From Cryobacterium sp. SO2 (GTDB lineage Bacteria > Actinomycetota > Actinomycetes > Actinomycetales > Microbacteriaceae), in assembly GCF_026151165.2 (NCBI RefSeq), contig NZ_CP117849.1, positions 1,364,001 to 1,428,000 of the forward strand: a DNA stretch of 64,000 nucleotides. The letters run 5' to 3'. Below are positions 43,265 to 53,622 of the stretch, piece by piece. A program made the position numbers and the translations under genes. Within the stretch, counting starts at the first letter, position 1. Each line of letters begins with the position of its first letter. The notes under the pieces are model-generated. The model was not told where the DNA came from. It saw nothing but the letters and a program-made list of their open reading frames with translations, and searched no databases.

Positions 43265-44305
43265 GTGTCTGCCCCCACTGAAATAACCGAACCCGTCGTC
43301 ACCGCGGCCGTCGATGCCGCCCTCGCGGCCATCGAAGCCGCCACTGACTCCGCCGCCCTCAAGGCCGTGCGCTCGGCGCACGTCGGCGAGGCCTCGCCGC
43401 TGGCCGCGCTGAACGCTCTCATGCGCAGCGTGCCCGGCGACCAGAAGGCCGCCGCCGGCAAACTCGTCGGCCAGGCCCGCGCCCGGGTGAACCAGGCGTT
43501 GAGCGCCCGCGAAGCCGCGATCGTCGAAGCCGAGGCCACCGCCCAGCTCGCCGCCGAAGCCGTGGACGTCACCGCCGCCGCCTCCACCTGGCGGGCCGGG
43601 GCCCGGCATCCGCTCACTCTGCTGCAGGAGCGCGTCTCAGACGTGTTCGTGGGCATGGGCTGGGAGGTCGCAGAGGGCCCGGAGCTCGAGAGCGAGTGGT
43701 TCAACTTCGACGCGTTGAACTTCGACGAGGACCACCCGGCCCGCGCCATGCAGGACACGTTCTTCATCGACCCGCCCGAGGCGCACCTGGTGCTGCGCAC
43801 GCACACCTCGCCCGTGCAGATGCGCGCGCTGCTGGGCAACGAGCCGCCCGTCTACCGGATCTCTCCCGGCCGCGTCTACCGCACGGATGAACTCGACGCC
43901 ACCCACACCCCGGTCTTCCACCAGATCGAGGGCATCGCCGTGGACAAGGGCCTCACCATGGCCCACCTGCGTGGCACCCTCGACCACTTCGTCAAGGCAC
44001 TCTTCGGTGACGAGGCCAAGGTGCGCCTGCGCCCCAACTACTTCCCGTTCACCGAGCCGAGCGCCGAGCTCGACCTCTGGCACCCCACCTTCAAGGACGG
44101 CGCCCGCTGGATCGAGTGGGGTGGCTGCGGCATGGTCAACGCCAATGTGCTGCGCTCCGCCGGGATCGACCCCGAGGTCTACTCCGGATTCGCGTTCGGC
44201 GTTGGCGTCGAACGAGCACTGATGTTCCGCAACGATGTGAAGGATATGCACGACATGGTCGAAGGCGACGTTCGGTTCAGCCAGCAGTACGGGATGACCG
44301 TCTGA
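43265..44305 (+). CDS. pheS: Phenylalanine--tRNA ligase alpha subunit
   Basis: PheS carries the catalytic class II synthetase core. The 346-aa protein has an N-terminal coiled-coil arm, motif 2 near 190-220 (VYRISPGRVYRTDELDATHTPVFHQIEG, quoted in parts VYRISPGRVYR and TPVFHQIEG) and motif 3 GFAFGVGVERALM near 310-322. GTG 43265 fits the promoter; TTG 43256 is unlikely. Its stop overlaps pheT (TGATG). Confidence 0.95.
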   Translation: MSAPTEITEPVVTAAVDAALAAIEAATDSAALKAVRSAHVGEASPLAALNALMRSVPGDQKAAAGKLVGQARARVNQALSAREAAIVEAEATAQLAAEAVDVTAAASTWRAGARHPLTLLQERVSDVFVGMGWEVAEGPELESEWFNFDALNFDEDHPARAMQDTFFIDPPEAHLVLRTHTSPVQMRALLGNEPPVYRISPGRVYRTDELDATHTPVFHQIEGIAVDKGLTMAHLRGTLDHFVKALFGDEAKVRLRPNYFPFTEPSAELDLWHPTFKDGARWIEWGGCGMVNANVLRSAGIDPEVYSGFAFGVGVERALMFRNDVKDMHDMVEGDVRFSQQYGMTV

Positions 44306-46839
44306 TGCGCGTTCCCCTGAGCTGGCTCGGCGAATTCGTCGACCTAGAACCCGGCACCACCCCCGAAGCCGTGCACGCCGCCTTGGTGAGCGTGGGCCTG
44401 GAGGAAGAAGAGATCCACCGCTTCGAGCTGACCGGCCCCATCGTGGTGGGCCAGGTTCTCGAGTTCGTCGGTGAAGTGCAGACCAACGGCAAGACCATCA
44501 ACTGGTGCCAGGTGCGCGTCGCCGCGGACGGCGAACTCGCCGCAGACGGCGGCCCGGCCATCCACGGCATCGTCTGTGGCGCCCACAACTTCGTCGTCGG
44601 CGACAAGGTCGTCGTGACCCTGCCCGGCGCCGTGCTGCCCGGGCCGTTCCCGATCGCGCCGCGCAAGACCTACGGCCACGTCTCTGACGGCATGATCGCC
44701 TCGGCCCGCGAACTCGGCCTCGGCGACGAGCACGCCGGCATCCTGGTGCTCGGCGGCCTCGGTCTCGACCCCGAGATCGGCACGGATGCGATCAGCCTGC
44801 TGGGCCTGGACGACTCCGCCGTGGAGATCAACGTCACGCCCGACCGCGGCTACGCGTTCTCGATCCGCGGCGTCGCCCGCGAGTATTCGCACGCCACCGG
44901 CGCGACCTTCCGCGACCCGGCCCTCGCCGTGACCGCGACGGCGTCCACCGAGGTCTTCCCGGTCTCGATCGACGATGCCGCACCCATCCGCAATCGTGTC
45001 GGCGCGAGCGTCTTCGTCACCCGCGTTGTGCGCGGCGTCGACCCGAGCAAGCCGTCACCGGCCTGGCTCATCGCCCGGCTCAAGCTGGCCGGCATCCGCT
45101 CGATCTCGCTGATCGTGGACATCACCAACTACGTGATGATCGAACTCGGCCAGCCGATCCACGGCTACGACCTCGACAAGCTCACCGGGGGCCTGGTCGT
45201 GCGCCGCGCGCAGGCTGGGGAGAAGATCGTCACCCTCGACGACGTCACCCGCACCCTGAACCCCGAAGACCTGCTGATCACGGACGGTTCCGGCCCCATC
45301 GGCCTGGCCGGCGTGATGGGCGGAGCGACCACCGAGATCGGCGCGGGCACCACCAACGTGCTGGTCGAGGCCGCGAATTTCGACCCGGTGTCGATCGCGC
45401 GCACCGCCCGCCGGCACAAGCTGCCCAGCGAAGCGTCCCGCCGGTTCGAACGCGGTGTCGACCCCGAGGTCGCTGCTGTGGCAGCCGCCAGGGTGGTGCA
45501 GCTGCTCGTCGAGCTCGCCGGGGGAGTGGCCGACGGACTCGGCTCGCTGCACGACGCCACCCCGGAGCGCACCCCGATCGACCTGCCCACCGGCTTCGTC
45601 TCCGGCCTGATCGGCCTGGAGTACACCCGCGAGGAGGTGCGCACCTCGCTCGCCGAGATCGGCGCCTCCATGACCGAGACCGAAACCGGCCTGGCCGTGG
45701 TCGCGCCCAGCTGGCGCCCCGACCTCACCGACAAGTGGACCCTCGCCGAGGAGGTCGCCCGCATCGTCGGGTACGACCGCATTCCGTCGGTGCTGCCCGT
45801 CGCCCCGCCCGGCCGCGGCCTCACCCGCACGCAGCAGCTCAAGCGTTCGGTCGCCAACGTGCTCGCCGCGACCGGCCACACCGAGGTGCTGGCCTACCCG
45901 TTCGTCGCCGAGAAGGCCAACAACCTGTTCGGCGACTCGGTCAGCAGCACGGTTCCGCAGATCAAGGTGGCCAACCCGCTCGACGGCGAGGCGCCGTTCA
46001 TGCGCACCTCGATGCTGCCGGGCCTCTTGCAGATCGCGCACCGCAACCTGTCCCGCGGCTCCACCGACCTGGCGATCTTCGAGCTCGGCTCGGTGTTCCG
46101 CCCGGTAGCAGGCGTCAGCTACGGCAGCGCCGTCGTGCCGCCGGCCGCCGTGCGGCCCAGTCGCGAGCTCGAAGCCCAGCTGAACGCCGGCATCCCGCCG
46201 CAGCCGTTCACCGCCGGCATCGTGCTGCTCGGCAACACCGTGCGCCACCAGCCCGGCCATACGCCCATCGCGGCGTCCTGGCAGGACGCCCTCACCGCCG
46301 TGCGGCAGATCGGCCTGGCCGTCGGCCTGCCGATCCTCGTGCGCCAGGGCACCCACCAGGCCATGCACCCCGGCCGCACCGCCGAGCTGTTCGTGGCAAC
46401 GGATGCCGGCGACCTGTCCGTCGGCTTCGCGGGCGAACTGCTGCCCGCCGTCGCGCGCGGCGCCGACCTGCCCGCCGTGGTCGCTGTCGTCGAGCTGAAC
46501 CTGTCCGCGGTCTTCGCCCAGGTGACCGGGGAGCTGCAGGCCACCGTGATCGGTACCAAGCCCGCCGCCACCCAGGACCTCTCCCTCGTCGTCGACGCCC
46601 AGGTGCCGGCCAGCGACGTGCTGGCCGCCGTGCGCGAGGGCAGCGGAGCGCTGCTGGAGAGCATCGACCTGGTCGACGACTACCGCGGCACGGGCATCGA
46701 GACCGGGCAGAAGTCGCTCACCTTCGCCCTGCGGTTCCGGGCGCCCGACCGCACCCTCACCGCCGCTGAGGCCAGCGACGCGAAGCTGGCCGGCGTGCAG
46801 CTCGCCGCGGCCCGCTTCGGGGCGCACCTGCGCGAGTAA
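44305..46839 (+). CDS. pheT: Phenylalanine--tRNA ligase beta subunit
   Basis: The 844-aa beta subunit has the tRNA-binding EMAP-like domain (about 40-150), B3/B4 editing domain, B5 domain, a core-like domain, and the FDX-ACB domain at the end (about 745-844, including DLVDDYRGTGIETGQKSLTF). ATG 44305 starts inside the pheS stop. Other frames through this DNA do not resemble proteins. The beginning MRVPLSWLGEFVDL is standard. Confidence 0.96.
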   Translation: MRVPLSWLGEFVDLEPGTTPEAVHAALVSVGLEEEEIHRFELTGPIVVGQVLEFVGEVQTNGKTINWCQVRVAADGELAADGGPAIHGIVCGAHNFVVGDKVVVTLPGAVLPGPFPIAPRKTYGHVSDGMIASARELGLGDEHAGILVLGGLGLDPEIGTDAISLLGLDDSAVEINVTPDRGYAFSIRGVAREYSHATGATFRDPALAVTATASTEVFPVSIDDAAPIRNRVGASVFVTRVVRGVDPSKPSPAWLIARLKLAGIRSISLIVDITNYVMIELGQPIHGYDLDKLTGGLVVRRAQAGEKIVTLDDVTRTLNPEDLLITDGSGPIGLAGVMGGATTEIGAGTTNVLVEAANFDPVSIARTARRHKLPSEASRRFERGVDPEVAAVAAARVVQLLVELAGGVADGLGSLHDATPERTPIDLPTGFVSGLIGLEYTREEVRTSLAEIGASMTETETGLAVVAPSWRPDLTDKWTLAEEVARIVGYDRIPSVLPVAPPGRGLTRTQQLKRSVANVLAATGHTEVLAYPFVAEKANNLFGDSVSSTVPQIKVANPLDGEAPFMRTSMLPGLLQIAHRNLSRGSTDLAIFELGSVFRPVAGVSYGSAVVPPAAVRPSRELEAQLNAGIPPQPFTAGIVLLGNTVRHQPGHTPIAASWQDALTAVRQIGLAVGLPILVRQGTHQAMHPGRTAELFVATDAGDLSVGFAGELLPAVARGADLPAVVAVVELNLSAVFAQVTGELQATVIGTKPAATQDLSLVVDAQVPASDVLAAVREGSGALLESIDLVDDYRGTGIETGQKSLTFALRFRAPDRTLTAAEASDAKLAGVQLAAARFGAHLRE

Positions 46840-46863
46840 CCGGCCACCGAAGCACCGCCGAGC

Positions 46864-46921
46864 TGCCCCGTTTCGGACGAATTGCCCCCGCACAGCGGGG
46901 CAACTCGTCCGCAACGGGGCA
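46864..46921. repeat. Long intergenic inverted repeat upstream of argC
   Basis: Arms 46864-46888 and 46897-46921 pair over 23 of 25 positions around an 8-nt loop. The arm contains CGGACGAATTGCCCC, similar to CGGACAATTGC in the repeat at 31103-31172. Both end exactly 46 nt before the next start codon. It lies 34 nt upstream of the argC -10 box, next to the -35 region. Options are pheT terminator, operator, or repetitive palindrome. Confidence 0.85.
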
Positions 46922-46954
46922 TTTCGCGATTCTTGGGCGGTGGCGGCAGCCGGG

Positions 46955-46960
46955 TAAGTT
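46955..46960 (+). promoter_or_regulatory. -10 box of argC (leaderless type)
   Basis: TAAGTT ends 7 nt before ATG 46967; TTGGGC at 46933-46938 is a possible -35 with a 16-nt spacer. Confidence 0.6.
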
Positions 46961-46966
46961 TGATTT

Positions 46967-48010
46967 ATGGTCTTTTCGGTAGCTGTTGCGGGCGCGAGTG
47001 GGTATGCGGGCGGTGAGCTGCTGCGTCTGCTGGCCGCGCACCCCGATTTTGAGGTGCGCACGGTTACCGCGCACAGCAACTCCGGTCAGCGCCTGGTCGA
47101 CGTGCAACCGCACCTGCGCTCGCTGTCCCACCTCGTGCTGGCCGACACGGATGCGTCCACCCTGGCCGGCCACGACGTCGTCTTCCTCGCCCTCCCGCAC
47201 GGCGCCTCCGGGGCACTGACCGCCCAGCTGCCGGAAGACACCCTCGTGGTCGACTGCGGCGCCGACCACCGCCTCGAGAGCGAGGCCGACTGGGCCGCGT
47301 TCTACGGCGGCGACTACTTCGGCGCCTGGGCCTACGGTGTGCCCGAACTTCCCGTGGGCGACGGCCGACAGCGCGACCGCCTGGTGGGCGCCCGCCGCAT
47401 CGCCGCGCCCGGCTGCAACGCCAGCACCGTGGCCCTCGCCCTGGCCCCCGGCATCCTCGCCGGCGTGATCGAGGCGGCCGACATCGTCGCCGTGCTCGCC
47501 GTCGGCCCCTCCGGCGCGGGCAAGAGCCTCAAGGTGCCCAACCTGGCCGCCGAGATCCTCGGCTCCGCCAACCCCTACGCCGTCGGCGGCACCCACCGGC
47601 ACATCCCCGAGATCCAGCAGAGCCTGCGCTGGGCCGGAGCGACGAACCCGACGGTGTCGTTCACGCCGGTGATCGTGCCGATGTCGCGCGGCATCCTCGC
47701 CACCGCCACCGCACGAGTGGTGCCGGGCACCAGCGCGGCCGCTGTGCGCGAGGCCTGGGTCTCCGCCTACGCTGACGAACCGTTCGTGCATGTGCTGCCG
47801 CCAGGGCAGTTCCCGCGCACCGCCGACGTGCTCGGCGCCAATACCGCTCTCATCGGCCTCGCGGTCGACGAGGCCGCCGGCCGGGTCGTCACCGTCACCG
47901 CGGTCGACAACCTGGTCAAGGGCACCGCAGGCGCTGCCATCCAATCCGCCAACATTGCCCTGGGGCTGCCGGAAACCCGCGGCCTCAGCACGAATGGAGT
48001 TGCCCCGTGA
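46967..48010 (+). CDS. argC: N-acetyl-gamma-glutamyl-phosphate reductase
   Basis: ArgC reduces N-acetylglutamyl phosphate in arginine synthesis. The 347-aa protein opens with the NADP-binding VAGASGYAGGELLRLL and has the catalytic Cys in APGCNASTVAL near 145-155. It is the first gene of argCJBDFGH. The argJ start overlaps its stop (GTGA). Confidence 0.95.
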   Translation: MVFSVAVAGASGYAGGELLRLLAAHPDFEVRTVTAHSNSGQRLVDVQPHLRSLSHLVLADTDASTLAGHDVVFLALPHGASGALTAQLPEDTLVVDCGADHRLESEADWAAFYGGDYFGAWAYGVPELPVGDGRQRDRLVGARRIAAPGCNASTVALALAPGILAGVIEAADIVAVLAVGPSGAGKSLKVPNLAAEILGSANPYAVGGTHRHIPEIQQSLRWAGATNPTVSFTPVIVPMSRGILATATARVVPGTSAAAVREAWVSAYADEPFVHVLPPGQFPRTADVLGANTALIGLAVDEAAGRVVTVTAVDNLVKGTAGAAIQSANIALGLPETRGLSTNGVAP

Positions 48011-49188
48011 GCGTCACCGCCCCCGCCGGATTCGCCGCCGCCGGTGTCACCGCCGGCCTCAAGAAGTCCGGTGGCCTCGACCTGGCCATCGTCGCCAACC
48101 TCGGCCCGCTCGCCAACGCTGCCACGGTGTTCACCAGCAACCGCTGCAAGGCCAACCCGATCATCTGGAGCCAGCAGGTCATGCGCGACGGCCGGGTGAG
48201 CGCCATCGTGCTCAACTCCGGCGGCGCCAACTGCTACACCGGCACCATCGGCTTCCAGACCACGCACGCCACGGCCGAAGCCGTCGCCGAGCAGCTGCAG
48301 GTCTCCGCGGGCGACGTGCTCGTCTGTTCCACCGGTCTGATCGGCGAGCAGCTCGACCTCGGCAAGCTCACCGCCGGAGTCTTCGACGCCGGCCTGGCCC
48401 TGAAGAACGCCGACGCGTCCTCCGCCGACGCGGGCCTCGCCGCCGCCCAGGCCATCATGACCACCGACACCCGCCCCAAGCAGGCCATCCAGGTGTCGCC
48501 GGCCGGGTGGACCATCGGCGGCATGGCCAAGGGTGCGGGCATGCTCGCTCCCGGTCTGGCCACCATGCTCGTGGTGATCACCACCGACGCCGTGCTCTCC
48601 TCCGCCCAGCTGGATGCGGCGTTGCGCGAAGCCACCCGGGTCACCTTCGACCGGCTCGACTCCGACGGCTGCATGTCGACCAACGACACCGTGAGCCTGC
48701 TCGCCTCCGGCGCCAGCGGCGTCGACGCCGACCCGGCCGAATTCGCCACCGCGCTCACCAACCTGTGCCGCGACCTCACCCTGCAGCTGCAGGGCGACGC
48801 CGAGGGTGCCTCCCACGACGTGGCGATCTCGGTGCGCAACGCCCACGCCGAGTCCGAGGCCGTCACCGTGGCCCGCGCGGTGTCGCGCAGCAACCTGTTC
48901 AAGGCCGCCATCTACGGCAACGACCCCAACTGGGGCCGGGTGCTCGCCGCGGTGGGCACCATCTCCGAGGCGGATGCGGCGTTCGACCCGTACGGCATCG
49001 ACGTGGCCATCAACGGCATCCAGGTGTGCACGGCGGGGGAGCCAGACCAGCCCCGCGAACTCGTCGACCTCACCCCGCGTGCGGTCTCGGTGGTCATCGA
49101 CCTGCACGCCGGCACCGCCGGCGCCACGATCTGGACCAACGACCTCACGCACGACTACGTCGAAGAGAACAGCGCGTACTCCAGCTGA
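48007..49188 (+). CDS. argJ: Bifunctional glutamate N-acetyltransferase/ornithine acetyltransferase
   Basis: ArgJ recycles the acetyl group from N-acetylornithine to glutamate. The 393-aa precursor has the self-cleavage site before the catalytic Thr in KGAGMLAPGLATMLVVITTDA (quoted in parts: KGAGMLAP, then ATMLV) near 177-190. An active ArgJ makes the pathway cyclic, which explains why no argA or argE is present. Confidence 0.95.
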   Translation: MSVTAPAGFAAAGVTAGLKKSGGLDLAIVANLGPLANAATVFTSNRCKANPIIWSQQVMRDGRVSAIVLNSGGANCYTGTIGFQTTHATAEAVAEQLQVSAGDVLVCSTGLIGEQLDLGKLTAGVFDAGLALKNADASSADAGLAAAQAIMTTDTRPKQAIQVSPAGWTIGGMAKGAGMLAPGLATMLVVITTDAVLSSAQLDAALREATRVTFDRLDSDGCMSTNDTVSLLASGASGVDADPAEFATALTNLCRDLTLQLQGDAEGASHDVAISVRNAHAESEAVTVARAVSRSNLFKAAIYGNDPNWGRVLAAVGTISEADAAFDPYGIDVAINGIQVCTAGEPDQPRELVDLTPRAVSVVIDLHAGTAGATIWTNDLTHDYVEENSAYSS

Positions 49189-50141
49189 TGAGCGCCGACC
49201 AGACCAGCACCGGCATCCCCGCCGCACCGCCCCAGGTGCCCACGCTCGACGACGTCGACAACACCCCCGCGGAAGCCAAGGTCAAGGCCGCCACCCTGAT
49301 CGAGGCGCTGCCCTGGCTCAAGAAGTTCCACGACCAGATCATCGTCGTCAAGTTCGGCGGCAACGCCATGGTCAGCGAGGAACTGCAACGTGCCTTCGCC
49401 GAGGACATGGTCTACCTGCGCTACGCCGGCATCCGTCCCGTCGTCGTGCACGGCGGCGGACCGCAGATCTCCGCCATGCTCGCCCGCCTGGGCATCGAGA
49501 GTGAATTCCGCGGCGGCTACCGGGTCACCACGCCGGAGGCCATGGATGTGGTGCGCATGGTGCTCACCGGGCAGATCAACCGCGACCTGGTCAGCCACAT
49601 CAACGCTCACGGGCCCCTCGCCGCCGGTCTGAGCGGCGAAGACGCCGGCCTGTTCCGCGGCCGTCGCCGCGGTGTTGTCATCGACGGCGAAGAGGTCGAC
49701 CTCGGCCTGGTCGGAGACGTCATCGGCGTCGACCCCGAGGCCGTGCTCGCGCAGCTCAATGCCGGCCGCATCCCGGTGGTCTCGTCGATCGCACCCGACA
49801 CCGACGTTCCCGGCCAGTCCCTCAACGTGAACGCGGATGCCGCGGCCGCGGCCCTCGCCGTGTCGCTGAACGCGGCCAAGCTCGTGATCCTCACCGACGT
49901 GGCCGGCCTGTACAGCGACTGGCCCAACCGTGATTCACTCGTGTCGGTCATCGACGTCGATGCCCTGCGCACCCTGCTTCCCGATCTTGAATCGGGCATG
50001 ATCCCCAAGATGACAGCCTGTCTGGACGCCGTCGAGGGTGGCGTCGCGAAAGCGGCGATCATCGATGGTCGAGTGCCGCACTCGATCCTCGTCGAGATCT
50101 TCACCGGAAGCGGTATCGGCACTGAGGTGGTTCCCGCATGA
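49188..50141 (+). CDS. argB: Acetylglutamate kinase
   Basis: ArgB phosphorylates N-acetylglutamate and is often feedback-inhibited by arginine. The 317-aa protein has VVKFGGNAMV near 50-59, VVHGGGPQIS near 85-94 and NVNADAAAAALA near 208-219. The N-terminal helix (EAKVKAATLIEALPWLKKFHD) is the extension typical of arginine-sensitive, hexameric kinases. ATG 49188 overlaps the argJ stop. Confidence 0.95.
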   Translation: MSADQTSTGIPAAPPQVPTLDDVDNTPAEAKVKAATLIEALPWLKKFHDQIIVVKFGGNAMVSEELQRAFAEDMVYLRYAGIRPVVVHGGGPQISAMLARLGIESEFRGGYRVTTPEAMDVVRMVLTGQINRDLVSHINAHGPLAAGLSGEDAGLFRGRRRGVVIDGEEVDLGLVGDVIGVDPEAVLAQLNAGRIPVVSSIAPDTDVPGQSLNVNADAAAAALAVSLNAAKLVILTDVAGLYSDWPNRDSLVSVIDVDALRTLLPDLESGMIPKMTACLDAVEGGVAKAAIIDGRVPHSILVEIFTGSGIGTEVVPA

Positions 50142-51343
50142 CCTGGCACGAACGTTACGACACAGCGATGATGAAGACGCTCTCACCCCCGCTGGCGGTG
50201 CTCGTGCGCGGGGAGGGCTGCTACGTCTGGGACGAGAACGGCACCAAATACCTCGACTTCCTCGCCGGTATCGCCGTCAACTCGCTCGGCCACGCGCATC
50301 CGGACATGGTCGAAGCGGCCCGGCACCAGATCGGCACGCTCGCGCACATCTCCAACTACTTCGCCTCCCCGTCGCAGATCGAGCTGGCCGAGCGCCTCAA
50401 ACGCCTCACCGGCGCCGGCGACGCGGGCCGGGTGTACTTCTGCAACTCCGGCGCCGAGGCCAACGAGGCCGCGTTCAAACTCGCCAGGCTCAACACTGCC
50501 GGCGGCCGTCGCCGCCGCATCCTGGCCCTGAACGACTCCTTCCACGGCCGCACCATGGGGGCGCTCGCCCTCACCGGCAAGCCGCTCATGCGCGCGCCGT
50601 TCGAGCCCGTGCCCGGCGGTGTCGAGCACATCGAGACCACCATCGCCGCGCTGGAGAGGGAGATCGACGACACCGTGGCCGCGCTGTTCCTCGAGCCCGT
50701 CAAGGGCGAGGCCGGCGTCATCGACCTGCCGGAGGGCTACCTGCGCCGCGCCCGTGAACTCTGCACCCAGCACGGCGTGCTGCTCATCATCGACGAGGTG
50801 CAGACCGGCGCCGGCCGCACCGGCGCCTGGTTCGCCTTCCAGCACGACAATGTGGTTCCGGATGCCGTCACGGTGGCCAAGGGCATCGGCGGGGGAGTCC
50901 CGATCGGAGCACTGGTGACCTTCGGAGCCACCTCCGATCTGTTCCAGCGGGGCCAGCACGGCTCCACCTTCGGCGGTAACCCGTTCGTGACTGCCACCTC
51001 GAACGCCGTGCTCGGCGTGATCGAGCGCGACGACCTGGTCGGCAACGCCGCCCGTCGGGGCGCACAGATCCGCGAGCTGATCACGCGCATCGATTCGCCC
51101 CTGATCAGCGAAGTCCGCGGCCGCGGGCTGCTGCTGGGCATCGGCCTCACCGAACCGGTGGCGCTCAAGCTGGCCGCCGCCGCCCACCAGGCCGGCCTGA
51201 TCGTGAACGCCGCGAACGAATCCAGCATCCGGATGGCGCCGCCGCTCATCGTGGGCGACGCCGAGCTGGCCGATTTCGACACGCGCTTCCGGGCTGCCCT
51301 GGACAGCGTGACCCGTTCAGGGCTCGTCTCTGCGAACGCGTGA
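50138..51343 (+). CDS. argD: Acetylornithine aminotransferase
   Basis: ArgD is a class III PLP aminotransferase. The 401-aa protein has FCNSGAEANEAAFKLAR near 103-119, IIDEVQTGAGRTG near 212-224 and the PLP lysine in VAKGIGGGVPIGA near 245-257. Its ATG overlaps the argB stop. Confidence 0.95.
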   Translation: MTWHERYDTAMMKTLSPPLAVLVRGEGCYVWDENGTKYLDFLAGIAVNSLGHAHPDMVEAARHQIGTLAHISNYFASPSQIELAERLKRLTGAGDAGRVYFCNSGAEANEAAFKLARLNTAGGRRRRILALNDSFHGRTMGALALTGKPLMRAPFEPVPGGVEHIETTIAALEREIDDTVAALFLEPVKGEAGVIDLPEGYLRRARELCTQHGVLLIIDEVQTGAGRTGAWFAFQHDNVVPDAVTVAKGIGGGVPIGALVTFGATSDLFQRGQHGSTFGGNPFVTATSNAVLGVIERDDLVGNAARRGAQIRELITRIDSPLISEVRGRGLLLGIGLTEPVALKLAAAAHQAGLIVNAANESSIRMAPPLIVGDAELADFDTRFRAALDSVTRSGLVSANA

Positions 51344-51372
51344 CGTAGGCCAACGCTTAACGTCCCAACAGA

Positions 51373-51378
51373 TAAGGT
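51373..51378 (+). promoter_or_regulatory. Candidate -10 box of argF
   Basis: TAAGGT lies 46 nt before GTG 51424, in the 80-nt argD-argF gap, so argF may have its own promoter. GGAGGA at 51379-51384 stands close to an in-frame CTG at 51388; a CTG start is possible but less likely. Confidence 0.4.
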
Positions 51379-51423
51379 GGAGGAATCCTGCACGCCACCG
51401 AAGAATTCAGCGAAAGTGACCCC

Positions 51424-52353
51424 GTGACCCGCCATTTCCTGCGCGATGACGACATCTCTCCGGCCGAACAGGCCGAGATCCTCGATCTGGCCCTGGAACT
51501 GAAGCGAGACCGATTCGCGGTCCAGCCCCTGGCCGGACCGAAAACCGTCGCTGTGATCTTCGACAAGTCGTCGACGCGCACCCGCGTCTCCTTCGCCGTC
51601 GGCATCGCCGACCTCGGTGGCAGCCCGCTGATCATCAGCACCGCGAACAGCCAGCTCGGCGGCAAGGAAACCGCCGCAGACACGGCCCGGGTGCTCGAAC
51701 GCCAGGTCGCCGCCATCGTCTGGCGCACCTACGGCCAGGCCGGCCTCGAAGAGATGGCGCTGAACACCACGGTTCCGGTCGTCAACGCACTGTCCGACGA
51801 ATTCCACCCCTGCCAGCTGCTCGCCGACCTGCTCACCATGCGGGAGCACCGCGGTGACCTGGCCGGGCAGACCCTCACCTTCCTCGGTGACGGCGCGTGC
51901 AACATGGCCCAGTCCTACCTGCTCGCGGGTGCGACGGCCGGCATGCACGTGCGCATCGCCTCGCCGGCCGGGTACACCCCCGACCCCCAGGTCGTGGCGG
52001 ATGCCGAGGCCATCGCCGCGCAGACCGGCGGCTCCGTCGCCCTCTTCACCGACCCGGCCGAGGCCGTCGCCGGCGTCGACGTGGTCATCACCGACACCTG
52101 GGTGTCGATGGGCAAGGAAGAGGAGAAGGCCACCCGGCTCGGCTCGCTCGGCGGCTACCGCGTCGACGCCGCCCTGATGGGTCTGGCCAAGCCGGACGCC
52201 CACTTCATGCACTGCCTGCCCGCCGATCGTGGCTATGAGGTCACGGCCGACGTTATCGACGGCCCGCAGAGCATCATCTGGGACGAGGCGGAAAACCGCC
52301 TGCACGCCCAGAAGGCCCTGCTCGTCTGGCTGCTCGCGCACAACGCGCGATAA
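51424..52353 (+). CDS. argF: Ornithine carbamoyltransferase
   Basis: ArgF makes citrulline from ornithine and carbamoyl phosphate. The 309-aa protein has the carbamoyl-phosphate motif STRTRVSF near 50-57, DEFHPCQLLAD near 125 and the ornithine motif HCLPADRG near 262. The start GTG gives the usual MTRHFLRDDD N-terminus. In many actinobacteria argR follows; here argG comes next. Confidence 0.95.
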   Translation: MTRHFLRDDDISPAEQAEILDLALELKRDRFAVQPLAGPKTVAVIFDKSSTRTRVSFAVGIADLGGSPLIISTANSQLGGKETAADTARVLERQVAAIVWRTYGQAGLEEMALNTTVPVVNALSDEFHPCQLLADLLTMREHRGDLAGQTLTFLGDGACNMAQSYLLAGATAGMHVRIASPAGYTPDPQVVADAEAIAAQTGGSVALFTDPAEAVAGVDVVITDTWVSMGKEEEKATRLGSLGGYRVDAALMGLAKPDAHFMHCLPADRGYEVTADVIDGPQSIIWDEAENRLHAQKALLVWLLAHNAR

Positions 52354-52378
52354 CCGCCGACCGAGCAGACCACACCAA

Positions 52379-52384
52379 TAAACT
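52379..52384 (+). promoter_or_regulatory. -10 box of argG
   Basis: TAAACT 31 nt before ATG 52415 predicts a short leader that includes the AAGGAG ribosome binding site. argGH can therefore be transcribed separately from argCJBDF. Confidence 0.5.
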
Positions 52385-52414
52385 TGAACCAAGAACACAT
52401 CATGAAGGAGAACC

Positions 52415-53614
<1,200 letters not shown>

Positions 53615-53622
53615 GCATCGGC

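Noticed and set aside
51388..51423. CTG start for argF with GGAGGA upstream
   Set aside because: Spacing of 3 nt is too short and the N-terminus from GTG 51424 matches the family.
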